From Thalassospiraceae bacterium LMO-SO8 (GTDB lineage: Bacteria; Pseudomonadota; Alphaproteobacteria; Rhodospirillales; Casp-alpha2), in the NCBI GenBank assembly GCA_031655335.1, contig CP134226.1:3716001-3780000 (forward strand): a stretch of 64,000 nt of DNA, in the 5' to 3' direction. Positions within the stretch are counted from its first letter, which is position 1. The number at the start of each line of letters is the position of its first letter. Of this stretch, positions 26,438 through 36,771 are shown piece by piece. A program made the translations under genes and the position numbers. The notes under the pieces were generated by a model that saw only the letters and a list, made by a program, of their open reading frames with translations, did no database searches and was not told the origin of the DNA.

Positions 26438-27508
26438 CTATCGGGCGGGAAATTTAACGCAGAAATCCGTGCCGCCGCCGGGCGGATCAGTGATTTCCAC
26501 CTTGGCGCCGTGGGCGTCGGCAATCCGCTTGACGATGGCCAGACCCAGGCCTGCGCCGTCGCCGCGCCGGTCCGCGCGGTCGAATCGGTCGAAGATCGTC
26601 GCCCGGCGTTCCTTCGGCACGCCCGCCCCCCGGTCAATCACGTGGATCGCCGGTTCGTCCGTGATGCGCACGGTGACCGTGGATTGCGGTGGCGCGTACC
26701 GCACGGCATTTTCCACCAGATTGCGGACCGCCTGTTCCAGCGCGGGGGAAGAGCCGCGCACGATCACCGGCGCCTCGGCCAGAACCTCAATCAAACGGTC
26801 TTCCAGAATCGCGATCGGCGCCAGATGGGTCGCCACGTTGGTGCAGACGTCACACAGGTCCGCTTCTTCCTCGGACCCGGGGCGAAACAGCTCGTAGCGC
26901 GCGAAAGAAAGCATCTGCGACACCAACCGGGTCATGCTGTCGATCTCGTCACGCAGCACCGCCGCCGCGGCCTCGTCCTTCAAGATGTCCAGCTTGGTGC
27001 GAAGAATGGCAAGCGGCGTCCGCAGTTCATGGGCGACGTCGGCGACGAACGCACGCTGGCGTTCTTCCTGTTCGGCACGGATACGCTCGGCGCGGTAGAT
27101 TTCCGTCACGTCGCGGGCGGTGCCCCGGATGCCGGAAAAGCGTCCACTGTCCGGATCGAAAAACGGCAGACCGCTGGTCAGAAGACGCCTCTGCTCCCCG
27201 TCGGCACTCTTGGCCACGAAGGTGACATCGCGGAACGGCTTACGGATGTCGAGGGGAATATGGTTGCCCGCGTCATCGACGAATTGACCCAACTCCTCGA
27301 AGTGCCGGCCTTCAAGCTGAAGCGGCACATACCCCATGACTTCGAAGGCATGTTCGGACACATAGGCGAGGCGAAAATCCGCATCCGTCTCCCACACCAA
27401 ATCCGAGACCAGGCGGGTGACGTCCTCCAGCCGCGTCAGAGCCTCGGCCGCGCGCGTTTCGGGGTCAGCGGATAGAGAAGGCCAGCTGCGCGGTTTACGC
27501 TCACGCAT
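26438..27508 (-). CDS. Soluble PAS-domain sensor histidine kinase
   Basis: This 356-residue kinase has no membrane segment. Residues about 25-145 form a PAS domain (VWETDADFRLAYVSEHAFEVMGY, then RDVTEIYRAERIRAE). A HisKA dimerisation domain follows with His160 in FVADVAHELRTPLA. The C-terminal HATPase_c domain shows the N box EQAVRNLVENAVRYAPP, G1 DRGAGVP and G2 GAGLGLAIVKRI. It should phosphorylate the OmpR-type regulator encoded two genes upstream. Its start overlaps the DUF2336 stop by 8 bp, so the three are cotranscribed. The PAS ligand is unknown. A strong terminator lies downstream. Confidence 0.93.
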   Translation of the reverse strand: MRERKPRSWPSLSADPETRAAEALTRLEDVTRLVSDLVWETDADFRLAYVSEHAFEVMGYVPLQLEGRHFEELGQFVDDAGNHIPLDIRKPFRDVTFVAKSADGEQRRLLTSGLPFFDPDSGRFSGIRGTARDVTEIYRAERIRAEQEERQRAFVADVAHELRTPLAILRTKLDILKDEAAAAVLRDEIDSMTRLVSQMLSFARYELFRPGSEEEADLCDVCTNVATHLAPIAILEDRLIEVLAEAPVIVRGSSPALEQAVRNLVENAVRYAPPQSTVTVRITDEPAIHVIDRGAGVPKERRATIFDRFDRADRRGDGAGLGLAIVKRIADAHGAKVEITDPPGGGTDFCVKFPAR

Positions 27509-28652
27509 TTCGCCGGGTAGCCGACTGAATCTGGCGGATCGCCGCCAAATAGCCCGTATTCCGGCGCCACGTCTTCAGCACGCCCGCGGCGGCCTCGCGG
27601 CTCATGTCCTCGTAGATCCAGATCACGTCCGCCAGGGCTTCGTCGATGCGGTCGCTGCGACGCGCGCGGACCAACTGCGAATAGCGGAAAATCTGGGCGA
27701 ACTCGTCCTTGGTCAGGCCCACCGCCTTGCAACAGATGGCCATGCCCTCGCCGCCCGGTTCGAACAGAATGCGCTTGGCCAAATACTCACGGATACCCGT
27801 GAGCCGCGAGAACAAGGCCAGGAACAGCGATACCTCGCCCTGGCTCAGGGCGGTAATCAGCATTTCCGGCGTGACCAGCCCCTCGCGGTCCAGGTTGGCC
27901 GCCAATTCATTGGCCTTCAGCCCGTTTGCGTGATCGGGCTGCACCCCGCCTTCCTGGGAGGCGATCTGTTCCAGAAGATCGTCGACCACCGACTGGTCGA
28001 GCTTGAAGTTCTCCAGGATGAATTCGCGCAGCGCCGCCGTCACCCACAGGAACATGCGCTGCGCCAGTTCAGGGCGCAGTTCCTCGCGATGCAGGATGGG
28101 TTCCTGGAAGGTATCGACGCGTTTCGACTGTTCCACCAGATATTCCATGGTGCTTTGCGAAATCTTCGCGTTCTCATTCTTGAGCAAGGTCACGACCACG
28201 CGCTCGTTGCCCGTCTCGACCAGTGCCTGAGACACGGCTTCGCTGATGTTCTGGCGGATGGCGACGGCAAGTTGATGTTCAAGCGTACGGTGGCGGATGA
28301 TCTCGATCAGATCGGAATCCTTGAGCAACCCGGATTCCGTCAAAACCGGATAGGCAACCTCGATCTCGTCATTGGCGAGAATGCGGATCAGGTCCTCGGG
28401 CACGTCGCTCAATCCCGCCAACTGTTGGGCAACACCCCGGCGCACGGACATCTCGATCTCGCGCACGACGCTACGCAGAATGCCGAACATCAGCGCCCGT
28501 TCACGGTCCGTCAGGGCATCGCCCTTGTTTTCGAACAGATCCATGATCGTTTCGGTCAACTTCGCACGGCCCATGGTCGACTTTTCGCGCGCGAGGTTCA
28601 GAAGAAACTCGTGATCCACCGTCGGTTCGCCGTTTTCTTTGTTTTCGTTCAT
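27501..28652 (-). CDS. DUF2336-domain protein
   Basis: This 383-residue, mostly helical protein belongs to DUF2336, a family largely restricted to alphaproteobacteria and of unknown function. Typical features are GDALTDRERALMFGILRSVV, VRRGVAQQLAGLSDVPEDLI, LANDEIEVAYPVLTES and EPGGEGMAICCKAVGL. HEAT-like helix pairs suggest a scaffold or interaction protein. No signal peptide or membrane segment is visible. It lies between the response regulator (15 bp before it) and the PAS kinase (8-bp overlap). This implies that it takes part in the same phosphorelay, for example as a connector or phosphatase-like modulator; that is inference from position only. Confidence 0.88.
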   Translation of the reverse strand: MNENKENGEPTVDHEFLLNLAREKSTMGRAKLTETIMDLFENKGDALTDRERALMFGILRSVVREIEMSVRRGVAQQLAGLSDVPEDLIRILANDEIEVAYPVLTESGLLKDSDLIEIIRHRTLEHQLAVAIRQNISEAVSQALVETGNERVVVTLLKNENAKISQSTMEYLVEQSKRVDTFQEPILHREELRPELAQRMFLWVTAALREFILENFKLDQSVVDDLLEQIASQEGGVQPDHANGLKANELAANLDREGLVTPEMLITALSQGEVSLFLALFSRLTGIREYLAKRILFEPGGEGMAICCKAVGLTKDEFAQIFRYSQLVRARRSDRIDEALADVIWIYEDMSREAAAGVLKTWRRNTGYLAAIRQIQSATRRNA

Positions 28653-28667
28653 TTCACGATCAGATCG

Positions 28668-29351
28668 TTAAGTGTTAAGTGAGCCTTCGGACAGCAAGTA
28701 GCCCACACCGCGAAGAGTATGAACGCTCACACTGGCCCCGTTTTTTGTAAGCCGCTTACGCAGTCTGGAAACATGAACCTCCACAGAATTCGACGACACC
28801 TCCTCGTCAAAACCGTAAATCTTGTCTTCCAGAACCGATTTGGGAACCACACGCCCATATCGCCGCATAAGTTGTTCTAGCACGCCCATCTCGCGCCGAG
28901 AAATGGATATGGGCTGATCGTTGACCCGCACCTCCCGCGCCGTGGTGTCGAACGACACGTTGCCCGCCGTCATGACCAGTCCCAGAACCCCGCCGGGTCG
29001 GCGCAGCAGGGCGCGGATGCGGGCAACCAGTTCCTCCATTTCGAAGGGCTTCAGCAGGTAGTCATCGGCGCCGGTGTTCAATCCCTTGACGCGATCGTCC
29101 AGGCCGTCGCGGGCGGTCAGAATCAGGACCGGAACGACATTCCCCTGTTCCCGCCACTGCTTGAGTAAGGTCAGGCCGTCCGTGTCCGGTAGGCCAAGAT
29201 CAAGAATGATCGCATCGTATTGAACGCTGGCCACGGCGGCGTCGGCGCCGGCGCCGGAATCGACCATGTCAACGGCAAAGGCCTGATTTTCCAACCCCAC
29301 CTTGATGGATTCAGCAAACCGATTGTGATCTTCGACTAGGAGTAGGCGCAT
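28668..29351 (-). CDS. OmpR/PhoB-type response regulator
   Basis: This 227-residue protein has a receiver domain with acidic residues at VEDHN, the phospho-acceptor Asp51 in AIILDLGLPDTDG, and Lys in DYLLKPFEMEE. The C-terminal winged-helix domain has ISRREMGVLEQLMRRYGRVV, NSVEVHVSRLRKRL and VHTLRGVGYLL. It would bind promoter DNA as a phosphorylated dimer. The ATG at 29351 (MRLLLVEDHN) is preferred over in-frame starts up to 28 codons upstream, which add residues foreign to the family. It leads an operon with the DUF2336 and PAS kinase genes, and its 275-bp upstream region contains two inverted repeats. Confidence 0.93.
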   Translation of the reverse strand: MRLLLVEDHNRFAESIKVGLENQAFAVDMVDSGAGADAAVASVQYDAIILDLGLPDTDGLTLLKQWREQGNVVPVLILTARDGLDDRVKGLNTGADDYLLKPFEMEELVARIRALLRRPGGVLGLVMTAGNVSFDTTAREVRVNDQPISISRREMGVLEQLMRRYGRVVPKSVLEDKIYGFDEEVSSNSVEVHVSRLRKRLTKNGASVSVHTLRGVGYLLSEGSLNT

Positions 29352-29464
29352 GGTCTTTTGGTCTCTGTTACAGACGGCATTTGGCACCGCCCGTCTTGTT
29401 TCGGCAACCATGCATCCCCCGTGCCAAGTCGCCATTTTGGAACCGTCAAATACCTCTCAAGTGA

Positions 29465-29532
29465 TATGCAATCCTGCATACAATGCAATGTTTGATTGTC
29501 GCATGGTATGAAATTCACCTAAGAATCCTTAG
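29465..29532. promoter_or_regulatory. Inverted repeats upstream of the response regulator operon
   Basis: TATGCA-ATCC-TGCATA (29465-29480) and CTAAG-AATC-CTTAG (29519-29532) are two perfect short dyads in an AT-richer segment, 114 and 168 bp before the OmpR-type regulator. Both have four-base spacers. They are candidate binding sites for this regulator or another. Confidence 0.35.
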
Positions 29533-29626
29533 ACTCAGTTGGGTGGCGGCAACGGACGGAACAACCCCGCACGAAGCAATTGAAGGCGCGCCTCCCCGAC
29601 CGGGCTGCCTGGGATATAGTTTAAGG

Positions 29627-30661
29627 CTATTCCTCAAAGAGTTCATCCGCCGATTGATCCTTGGTGAAACCGAGTGCCTTCCAGGTTTCAGCCATATGCG
29701 GCGGCAACGGCGCCACGACGTCGATCACGCCGCCCGAGGGATGCTTGATGACGATACGCCGGGCGTGCAGTTGCAGCATACGGATTTTCACCGGCAGGTC
29801 GGGAAAAGCTTCCGCGCCCCCATATTTTCCGTCACCCAGGATCGGCGTTTCCATGGCCAGGGCATGGGCGCGAAGCTGGTGCGTGCGGCCCGTCACCGGC
29901 TCCATGGCCAGCCAAGCCACCGCCTTGCGGCCGACACGGTCGACGATGCGGTATAGGGTTTCCGCCCGCTTGGCGTCCTCGGCATCGGCGTCCATCTTTT
30001 CCTGCCCGCCGGCGCCGCGCTTTTTGCCCAGCTTCAGGCGGATACGCCCTTGGGCGATTTCCGGCACGCCCGCGACAGCCGCCCAATAGAGTTTACGGAT
30101 GGTCTTGCGGCGAAACCCTTCGGTCACCCAGCGCGCGGCGGCGCGGGTGCGGGCCAGAACCAGCACGCCCGAGGTATCCTTGTCCAGCCGATGGGTCAGA
30201 CGCGGCCGTTCCGCCGCATCGAAGCGCAGCCCGTCGAGCATGGCGTCCAGATGGTGGCTGAGCCCCGATCCGCCCTGTACGGCCAGGCCGGCCGGCTTGT
30301 CCAACACCAGAATCTCGTCATCGCGATAGATCACGCGGGCCTGCAGGTCCTTGATCTCGCCGGCGGAAACCTTGGGTGCCGGCTTCGCCGCCGGTTTGAC
30401 GGCGGTCGGCGCGCGATTGACCACCCCCTCGCCGCCCGGCCGCAGGCTTGGCGGCAGGCGCACCTCCTGGCCCGCCGCCAGGCGCGTCCCGGTCTTGGCG
30501 CGATGGCCGTCGATTCTGATCTGCCCGGTGCGCAGAAGCTTCTGGACCTGCCCGAACGGCAGGTCGGGAAGATGCTGTTTCAGCCAACGGTCGAGGCGCA
30601 GGCCGTCTTCGTCCGCGGAAACCTTCTGGCCTTTGGCATCGGGCGCCTTGGTGTCGGCCAT
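29627..30661 (-). CDS. RluA-family 23S rRNA pseudouridine synthase
   Basis: This 344-residue enzyme isomerises uridine to pseudouridine in RNA. An S4 RNA-binding domain spans about residues 15-70 (LRLDRWLKQHLPDLPFGQV). The catalytic Asp160 lies in RLTHRLDKDTSGVLVLA. PVTGRTHQLRAHALAMETPI is the second conserved block. The S4 domain and context fit RluC/RluD-type enzymes, with 23S rRNA as the probable target, but which sites are modified is not certain. ATG at 30661 shares one base with the CrcB stop, so translation is coupled. The frame open upstream of this ATG has no family resemblance. Confidence 0.92.
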   Translation of the reverse strand: MADTKAPDAKGQKVSADEDGLRLDRWLKQHLPDLPFGQVQKLLRTGQIRIDGHRAKTGTRLAAGQEVRLPPSLRPGGEGVVNRAPTAVKPAAKPAPKVSAGEIKDLQARVIYRDDEILVLDKPAGLAVQGGSGLSHHLDAMLDGLRFDAAERPRLTHRLDKDTSGVLVLARTRAAARWVTEGFRRKTIRKLYWAAVAGVPEIAQGRIRLKLGKKRGAGGQEKMDADAEDAKRAETLYRIVDRVGRKAVAWLAMEPVTGRTHQLRAHALAMETPILGDGKYGGAEAFPDLPVKIRMLQLHARRIVIKHPSGGVIDVVAPLPPHMAETWKALGFTKDQSADELFEE

Positions 30662-31038
30662 CACAGAACCTGACGCAACAAGGCGATCCCGGCCCAAAAG
30701 CCGAAGATGCACAGCACGACCGAGCCGCCGATATAGAGGGCCGCGGCCCCGATCTGCCCGCGATCGATCAAGGTATAGGAATCCAGCGAGAACGTGGAAA
30801 AGGTCGTGAAGGCCCCCAGCATGCCGACCACCAGAAAGGCCCGGATTTCCGGCGTCGGCGACCAATGCAGGGCGCTGATTTCGATCAGCGCGCCCAGCAT
30901 GAAAGAGCCCACCAGGTTGACCGTGAAGGTGCCCCAAGGAAACCCATGGCCCAGTTGGCTGCCCACGGCGTTCATCACCAGGAACCGCCCGACGGCGCCC
31001 ACGGCGCCCCCCATGGCCACGGCAAACAACATCTGCAT
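30661..31038 (-). CDS. crcB: CrcB/Fluc fluoride ion channel
   Basis: This 125-residue protein has four hydrophobic helices and the Fluc signature: GAVGRFL, NLVGSFMLG, and MLGAFTTFSTFSLDS with its Phe-box phenylalanines. It exports fluoride across the inner membrane as a dual-topology dimer. The start at 31038 (MQMLFAVAMGG) places GGGA a suitable distance upstream; longer frames are foreign to the family. It lies 50 bp after the rarA stop. No fluoride riboswitch is evident before it, as expected inside an operon. It is coupled to the pseudouridine synthase by the shared TGATG. Confidence 0.94.
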   Translation of the reverse strand: MQMLFAVAMGGAVGAVGRFLVMNAVGSQLGHGFPWGTFTVNLVGSFMLGALIEISALHWSPTPEIRAFLVVGMLGAFTTFSTFSLDSYTLIDRGQIGAAALYIGGSVVLCIFGFWAGIALLRQVL

Positions 31039-31088
31039 CACAGGTTTCCCGTCATCGTTCCGGTCCTTGTCCCCGTTCGGCGCCCAAT

Positions 31089-32401
31089 CTACTCCGAAGA
31101 CGAACCGCCGTCGTCCCCCTTGGTCCGCTGGCGCCGCAATTTGTCCCAATAGGCCAGGCGCTTCGTTATCTCACGCTCGAACCCGCGATCGCGCGGCGAA
31201 TACAGCCGCGTGCGCGCCATGCCGTCGGGGAAATAGTTCTGCCCGGAAAAACCGTCCTCGGTGTCGTGGTCATAGGCGTAGTCCTTGCCGTAGTCCAGGT
31301 CCTTCATCAGCTTGGTCGGCGCGTTGAGGATATGTTTCGGCGGCATCAGGGAACCCGTTTCCCGCGCCACGCGGCGGGCCGCCCCCGCCGCCTTGTAGAG
31401 GGCGTTGGATTTCGGCGCGGTCGCCAGGTAGACGACGGCCTGAACCAGGGCCAGTTCGCCCTCGGGCGAGCCCAGGCGTTCGTATGTATCCCAGGCGGCC
31501 AGGGCCTGCGGCAGGGCTTGCGGGTCGGCCAGACCGATGTCCTCGGAGGCGAAGCGGGTAATCCGCCGGGCGATGTAGAGAGGATCCTCCCCGCCGTCCA
31601 GCATCCGCGCCAGCCAGTAGAGCGCGGCATCGACGTCGGACCCCCGCATGGACTTGTGCAACGCCGAGATCAGGTTGTAATGGCTTTCCTGCCCCTTGTC
31701 GTAAATCGGCATGCGCTTTTGCACGGCGGCGGCCAGGCCGGCGGGGTCCAGGGGCGCCGTGAGCGCCATGGCGTCCAGGTTTTCCACCATGTTCAACAGA
31801 TAGCGCCCGTCGCCGTCGGCCATGGCGGCGAGCGCCTGTCGGGCATCGGCGTCCAACGGCAGCGGATGACCCAGTTCCCCCTCGGCCCGGACCATCAATT
31901 CCTCAAGCGCCCCGGCATCCAGGCGGTTCAGCACCAGCACCTGGGCGCGCGACAGCAGCGCCGGATTCAGTTCGAACGACGGGTTTTCCGTCGTCGCCCC
32001 GATCAGCACCACCGTGCCGTCTTCCACATAGGGTAGGAATCCGTCCTGCTGAGCCCGGTTGAAGCGATGGATCTCGTCGATGAACAGCAGGGTCCCCTGC
32101 CCCATCTTGCGCCGCTCTTTCGCCCGGTCGAACACCTTACGCAGGTCGGCGACGCCGGAAAACACCGCCGACAGGGGCTCGAAATGCAGGGATACGTGAT
32201 CGGCCAGAAGCCGCGCCAGGGTCGTCTTCCCCGTCCCTGGCGGCCCCCAGAACACGATGGAGGTCAGCTTTCCGGCCTTGACCGCGCGGCCGATGAAGCC
32301 GTCGGGGCCGGTCAGGTGGGTCTGGCCGACGACCTCGGCGATCGTCTTTGGCCGCAGGCGGTCGGCCAGCGGGCGCGGCGATTGGCTTTCGAAAAGCGTG
32401 C

Positions 32402-32405
<4 letters not shown>
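31089..32405 (-). CDS. rarA: Replication-associated recombination protein A
   Basis: This 438-residue AAA+ ATPase of the RarA/MgsA/WHIP family acts at stalled replication forks. The Walker A motif is GPPGTGKTT (residues 54-62), Walker B is LLFIDEIHRFN (Asp110, Glu111), and the sensor 1 region is IGATTENPSFELNPALLSRA. The C-terminal oligomerisation domain includes SHYNLISALHKSMRGSD and GLADPQAL. The ATG overlaps the degP-type protease stop by 4 bp. This pairing of a periplasmic protease and a cytoplasmic ATPase is common gene order in alphaproteobacteria rather than a shared pathway. Confidence 0.96.
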
Positions 32406-33853
<1,448 letters not shown>

Positions 33854-33960
33854 GGGAGGCTCCAGGATCAGGTGTACGGGACGGCCGAAACCGTGTTCAT
33901 AACAGGATTTAGCCCGTTTGTGGCCAGGTCAAGGCCTGCCCGCGCGAACGCGGGACCGAG

Positions 33961-33991
33961 AAACGAAAAAGCGCGGCCGAAGCCGCGCTTT
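33961..33991 (-). terminator. Terminator of the alpha ribosomal operon after rplQ
   Basis: Arms AAAGCGCGGC (33968-33977) and GCCGCGCTTT (33982-33991) form a ten-pair stem with CGAA as loop on the plus strand. On the minus strand it is followed by TTTTTCGTTT, a proper U-tract. It lies 31 bp after the rplQ stop and separates it from degP. Confidence 0.88.
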
Positions 33992-34021
33992 CCCAAATTC
34001 TCGGACGAACCGGCGGGATCG

Positions 34022-34450
34022 CTATTCCAGGGCGTCCGCCGCTTCCATTTCCGCAGCGTGGCGAGCCTTGTCCTCGGCACCCTTGGCGTCCGGATCGCGG
34101 TCGACCAGTTCGATCACCGCCATCGGGGCCGCGTCGCCGTGACGGAAACCCGCCTTCAGCACACGGGTGTAGCCGCCCGGGCGGTCCTTGTAGCGCTCAG
34201 CCAGCGTGCCGAACAGCTTGGCCACGGCGGCATCGTCCTGCAGGAAGGACACGGCCTGGCGCCGCTGGTGCAGCGTGCCCTTCTTGCCCAGGGAGATCAT
34301 GCGGTCGGCGAACCGGCGCAGTTCCTTGGCCTTCGGCAGGGTCGTGGTGATCTGTTCGTGGATGATCAGCGACGCCGCCATGTTGGAGAACATGGCCTTG
34401 CGGTGGCTGGCGGTGCGGTTGAGTTTGCGGTATCCGCTGCGGTGTCTCAT
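34022..34450 (-). CDS. rplQ: 50S ribosomal protein L17
   Basis: This 142-residue protein is L17, recognised by [20 protein letters not shown] and [16 protein letters not shown]. It binds 23S rRNA near the tunnel exit. It is longer than the 127-residue E. coli protein through an acidic, Ala-rich C-terminal tail ending EMEAADALE. It is the last gene of the alpha operon, 135 bp after rpoA. That gap holds an inverted repeat CGGCGCG/CGCGCCG at 34554-34580. Confidence 0.97.
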   Translation of the reverse strand: MRHRSGYRKLNRTASHRKAMFSNMAASLIIHEQITTTLPKAKELRRFADRMISLGKKGTLHQRRQAVSFLQDDAAVAKLFGTLAERYKDRPGGYTRVLKAGFRHGDAAPMAVIELVDRDPDAKGAEDKARHAAEMEAADALE

Positions 34451-34585
34451 GTCAGGCTCCTTTTTTCAGTTATTCGCCCGGGCGTGCCATTTTACCCCCT
34501 GGGGCGCCCGGCCGACCGACGATCGGTGACCGGGGTGGTTCTTTAGGTCGGAACGGCGCGCCGGGGTTAGCGACGCGCCGCCGGA

Positions 34586-35602
34586 TCAAAAGGGATCTTC
34601 CAGTTTCTTGGCCAGTTCCTCGATGTTCTCGGGCGGCCAGGCGGCGATTTCCATGCCCAGATGCAGGCCCATGGAGGCCAGCACTTCCTTGATCTCGTTC
34701 AAGGACTTGCGGCCGAAGTTGGGCGTGCGCAGCATGTCGGCTTCGGTCTTCTGGACCAGATCGCCGATGTAGATGATGTTGTCGTTCTTCAGGCAGTTGG
34801 CCGAACGCACGGACAGTTCCAACTCGTCGACCTTGCGCAGGAGGTTCTTGTTGAACGGCAGGTCTTCCTGCTGCGCTTCCTCGCGGGCGTGTTCCGGTTC
34901 GTCGAAGTTGATGAACAACTGCAACTGGTCCTGCAGGATGCGGGCGGCGAGCGCCACCGCGTCTTCCGGCGTCACGGCGCCGTTGGTCGTGACGACCAGG
35001 GACAGCTTGTCATGGTCGGTGACCTGGCCAACGCGGGTGTTGTCGACCTTGTAGGCGACCTTGCGGACCGGCGAGTAAACGGCGTCGATGGGGATCAGGC
35101 CGATCGGGCTGTCTTCGGCGCGGTGCTGGCTGGCCGGCACATAGCCCTTCCCGGATTCCACGGTCAGTTCCATGTTCAGCTTGCCGTCACGGTCCAGGTG
35201 GCACAGCACCAGGTCCGGATCCATGACTTCGATGTCCGCACCCGTATCGATCATGCCGGCGGTCACGATGCAGGGCCCATCGGCCTTCAGCGTCATCCGC
35301 TTCGGGCCCTGAGCCTGCATGCGCAGGCCCATGGACTTGATGTTGAGAACGATATCGGTGACGTCTTCGCGCACGCCGGGAATCGACGAGAATTCATGCA
35401 GCACGCCGTCAACCTGGATCGACGTGACCGCGGCACCCTGCAGCGACGACAGCAGGATGCGCCGCAGCGCATTGCCCAGGGTCAGGCCGAAACCGCGTTC
35501 CAGCGGTTCGGCGACGATGGTCGCCTGGCGCAGCGGGTCGACGCCCGGGTTGATGTCGAGCTTGTTCGGTTTAATAAGTTCTTGCCAATTTTTCTGAATC
35601 AC
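34586..35602 (-). CDS. rpoA: RNA polymerase alpha subunit
   Basis: This 338-residue alpha subunit has the N-terminal dimerisation/assembly domain, with [19 protein letters not shown] around residue 45. A linker ([18 protein letters not shown]) and the C-terminal DNA- and activator-binding domain follow, the latter with [20 protein letters not shown] and [16 protein letters not shown]. It nucleates RNA polymerase assembly. The 154-bp gap after rpsK contains the dyad GGGACCG/CGGTCCC at 35637-35658. rpsD, which often lies in this operon in other bacteria, is absent here. Confidence 0.98.
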   Translation of the reverse strand: MIQKNWQELIKPNKLDINPGVDPLRQATIVAEPLERGFGLTLGNALRRILLSSLQGAAVTSIQVDGVLHEFSSIPGVREDVTDIVLNIKSMGLRMQAQGPKRMTLKADGPCIVTAGMIDTGADIEVMDPDLVLCHLDRDGKLNMELTVESGKGYVPASQHRAEDSPIGLIPIDAVYSPVRKVAYKVDNTRVGQVTDHDKLSLVVTTNGAVTPEDAVALAARILQDQLQLFINFDEPEHAREEAQQEDLPFNKNLLRKVDELELSVRSANCLKNDNIIYIGDLVQKTEADMLRTPNFGRKSLNEIKEVLASMGLHLGMEIAAWPPENIEELAKKLEDPF

Positions 35603-35756
35603 GTCAGTGACCTCGCGTTCACTTGAACCATCGTCAGGGACCGTTGCCGGGCGGTCCCCATTTCATTGTGTTCCCAAGCGGCGTAAGCGGCCTGCGGCCG
35701 GGAACCCGGGCAGCGGCCGATCGGAGCCCCTGATGGCCGTCTGCCCGCAGGAGGAA

Positions 35757-36149
35757 CTAAACCCGGCGGCGTTTCCGCGGACGGCAGCCGTTGTGCGGGA
35801 TCGGCGTCACGTCACGAATGGCGGTGATGGTGAACCCGATCGCCTGCAAAGCCCGCAGGGCGGATTCACGACCGGAACCCGGCCCCTTGACCTCGACATC
35901 AAGGGTCTTCATGCCGTGTTCCTGCGCCTTCTTGCCGGCGTCTTCACCAGCGACCTGCGCCGCATAGGGGGTCGATTTGCGCGACCCCTTGAACCCCATG
36001 GAACCGGCCGACGACCAGGCAATGGCGTTGCCCTGCGCGTCGGAGATGGTGATCATGGTGTTGTTGAACGTGGAATTGATGTGCGCCACGCCGGAGGCGA
36101 TGTTCTTACGCTCGCGGCGCCGCGGGCGGGCTGTTGCTGCCTTAGCCAT
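35757..36149 (-). CDS. rpsK: 30S ribosomal protein S11
   Basis: This 130-residue protein is S11, with [36 protein letters not shown] and the C-terminal [14 protein letters not shown]. It lies in the 30S platform, close to S7 and the mRNA exit. The N-terminal basic tail is typical. It follows rpsM by 24 bp and precedes rpoA, as in the bacterial alpha operon. Confidence 0.98.
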   Translation of the reverse strand: MAKAATARPRRRERKNIASGVAHINSTFNNTMITISDAQGNAIAWSSAGSMGFKGSRKSTPYAAQVAGEDAGKKAQEHGMKTLDVEVKGPGSGRESALRALQAIGFTITAIRDVTPIPHNGCRPRKRRRV

Positions 36150-36173
36150 AACTTAAAATCCTTGCCCTAGCCG

Positions 36174-36542
36174 TTATTTCTTCTTACCCGCGATGGCCTT
36201 GGCCGGGCCTTTGCGGGTGCGCGCGTTGGTATGGGTACGCTGTCCGCGCACGGGCAGGCCGCGACGATGGCGGAGACCGCGGTAACAGCCCAGATCCATC
36301 AAACGTTTGATGTTCATGGCCGTTTCGCGGCGGAGGTCGCCTTCGACCTGGAAGTCACGGTCGATGGTCTCACGAACGCGCGCGACCTCGTCTTCCGTCA
36401 GTTCATTGACGCGCCGATCCAGAGGGATTCCGACACTGTCACAAATCTTCCGCGCGGACGTGCGGCCAATGCCATGAATATAGGTCAAGGCAATCACCAC
36501 CCGTTTCGCCGTCGGAATATTAACACCCGCAATACGCGCCAA
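36174..36542 (-). CDS. rpsM: 30S ribosomal protein S13
   Basis: This 122-residue protein is S13, with [10 protein letters not shown] at the start and [20 protein letters not shown] near the end. It contacts the A and P site tRNAs and bridges to the 50S subunit. The start codon is TTG at 36542, supported by GAGGAG eight bases before it; no ATG fits. The Lys-rich end AIAGKKK is usual. It opens the alpha operon, behind its own promoter (36716-36743) and a hairpin in the leader. Confidence 0.97.
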   Translation of the reverse strand: MARIAGVNIPTAKRVVIALTYIHGIGRTSARKICDSVGIPLDRRVNELTEDEVARVRETIDRDFQVEGDLRRETAMNIKRLMDLGCYRGLRHRRGLPVRGQRTHTNARTRKGPAKAIAGKKK

Positions 36543-36575
36543 GGCTTTCGCTCCTCACGTTCGACAAAAAACTCA

Positions 36576-36615
36576 AGAGCAAGTCCCCGCTCCGCAGAAT
36601 CACTGGACTTGCTCT
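36576..36615 (-). promoter_or_regulatory. Hairpin with T-run in the rpsM leader
   Basis: Arms AGAGCAAGTCC and GGACTTGCTCT are perfect 11-bp complements with an 18-base loop. On the minus strand the stem is followed by TGAGTTTTTTG, 34 bases before the rpsM start. It could end adk transcripts or act as an attenuator within the alpha operon leader. Confidence 0.6.
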
Positions 36616-36715
36616 AACTCGTTGTATTCAAGGCAAAAACGTCGCAACGAACGGTTCCGTGCGTTCGAATTCGCCTGGAAATTTTCAAAATCCGCCGGGC
36701 CTGAAAAGAGGCGCG

Positions 36716-36743
36716 ATTATAGGCACTTGCGCCCCCAAGTCAA
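36716..36743 (-). promoter_or_regulatory. Sigma70-type promoter for the alpha operon
   Basis: On the minus strand TTGACT (36743-36738) and TATAAT (36721-36716) are spaced by 16 bases, close to the consensus. The expected start near 36709 gives a leader of about 165 nt before rpsM. It lies in the adk-rpsM gap, so rpsM-rpsK-rpoA-rplQ can be transcribed separately from the spc genes. Confidence 0.8.
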
Positions 36744-36771
36744 CCTGGGGGAAAGGCCTTTTTCACACCCC

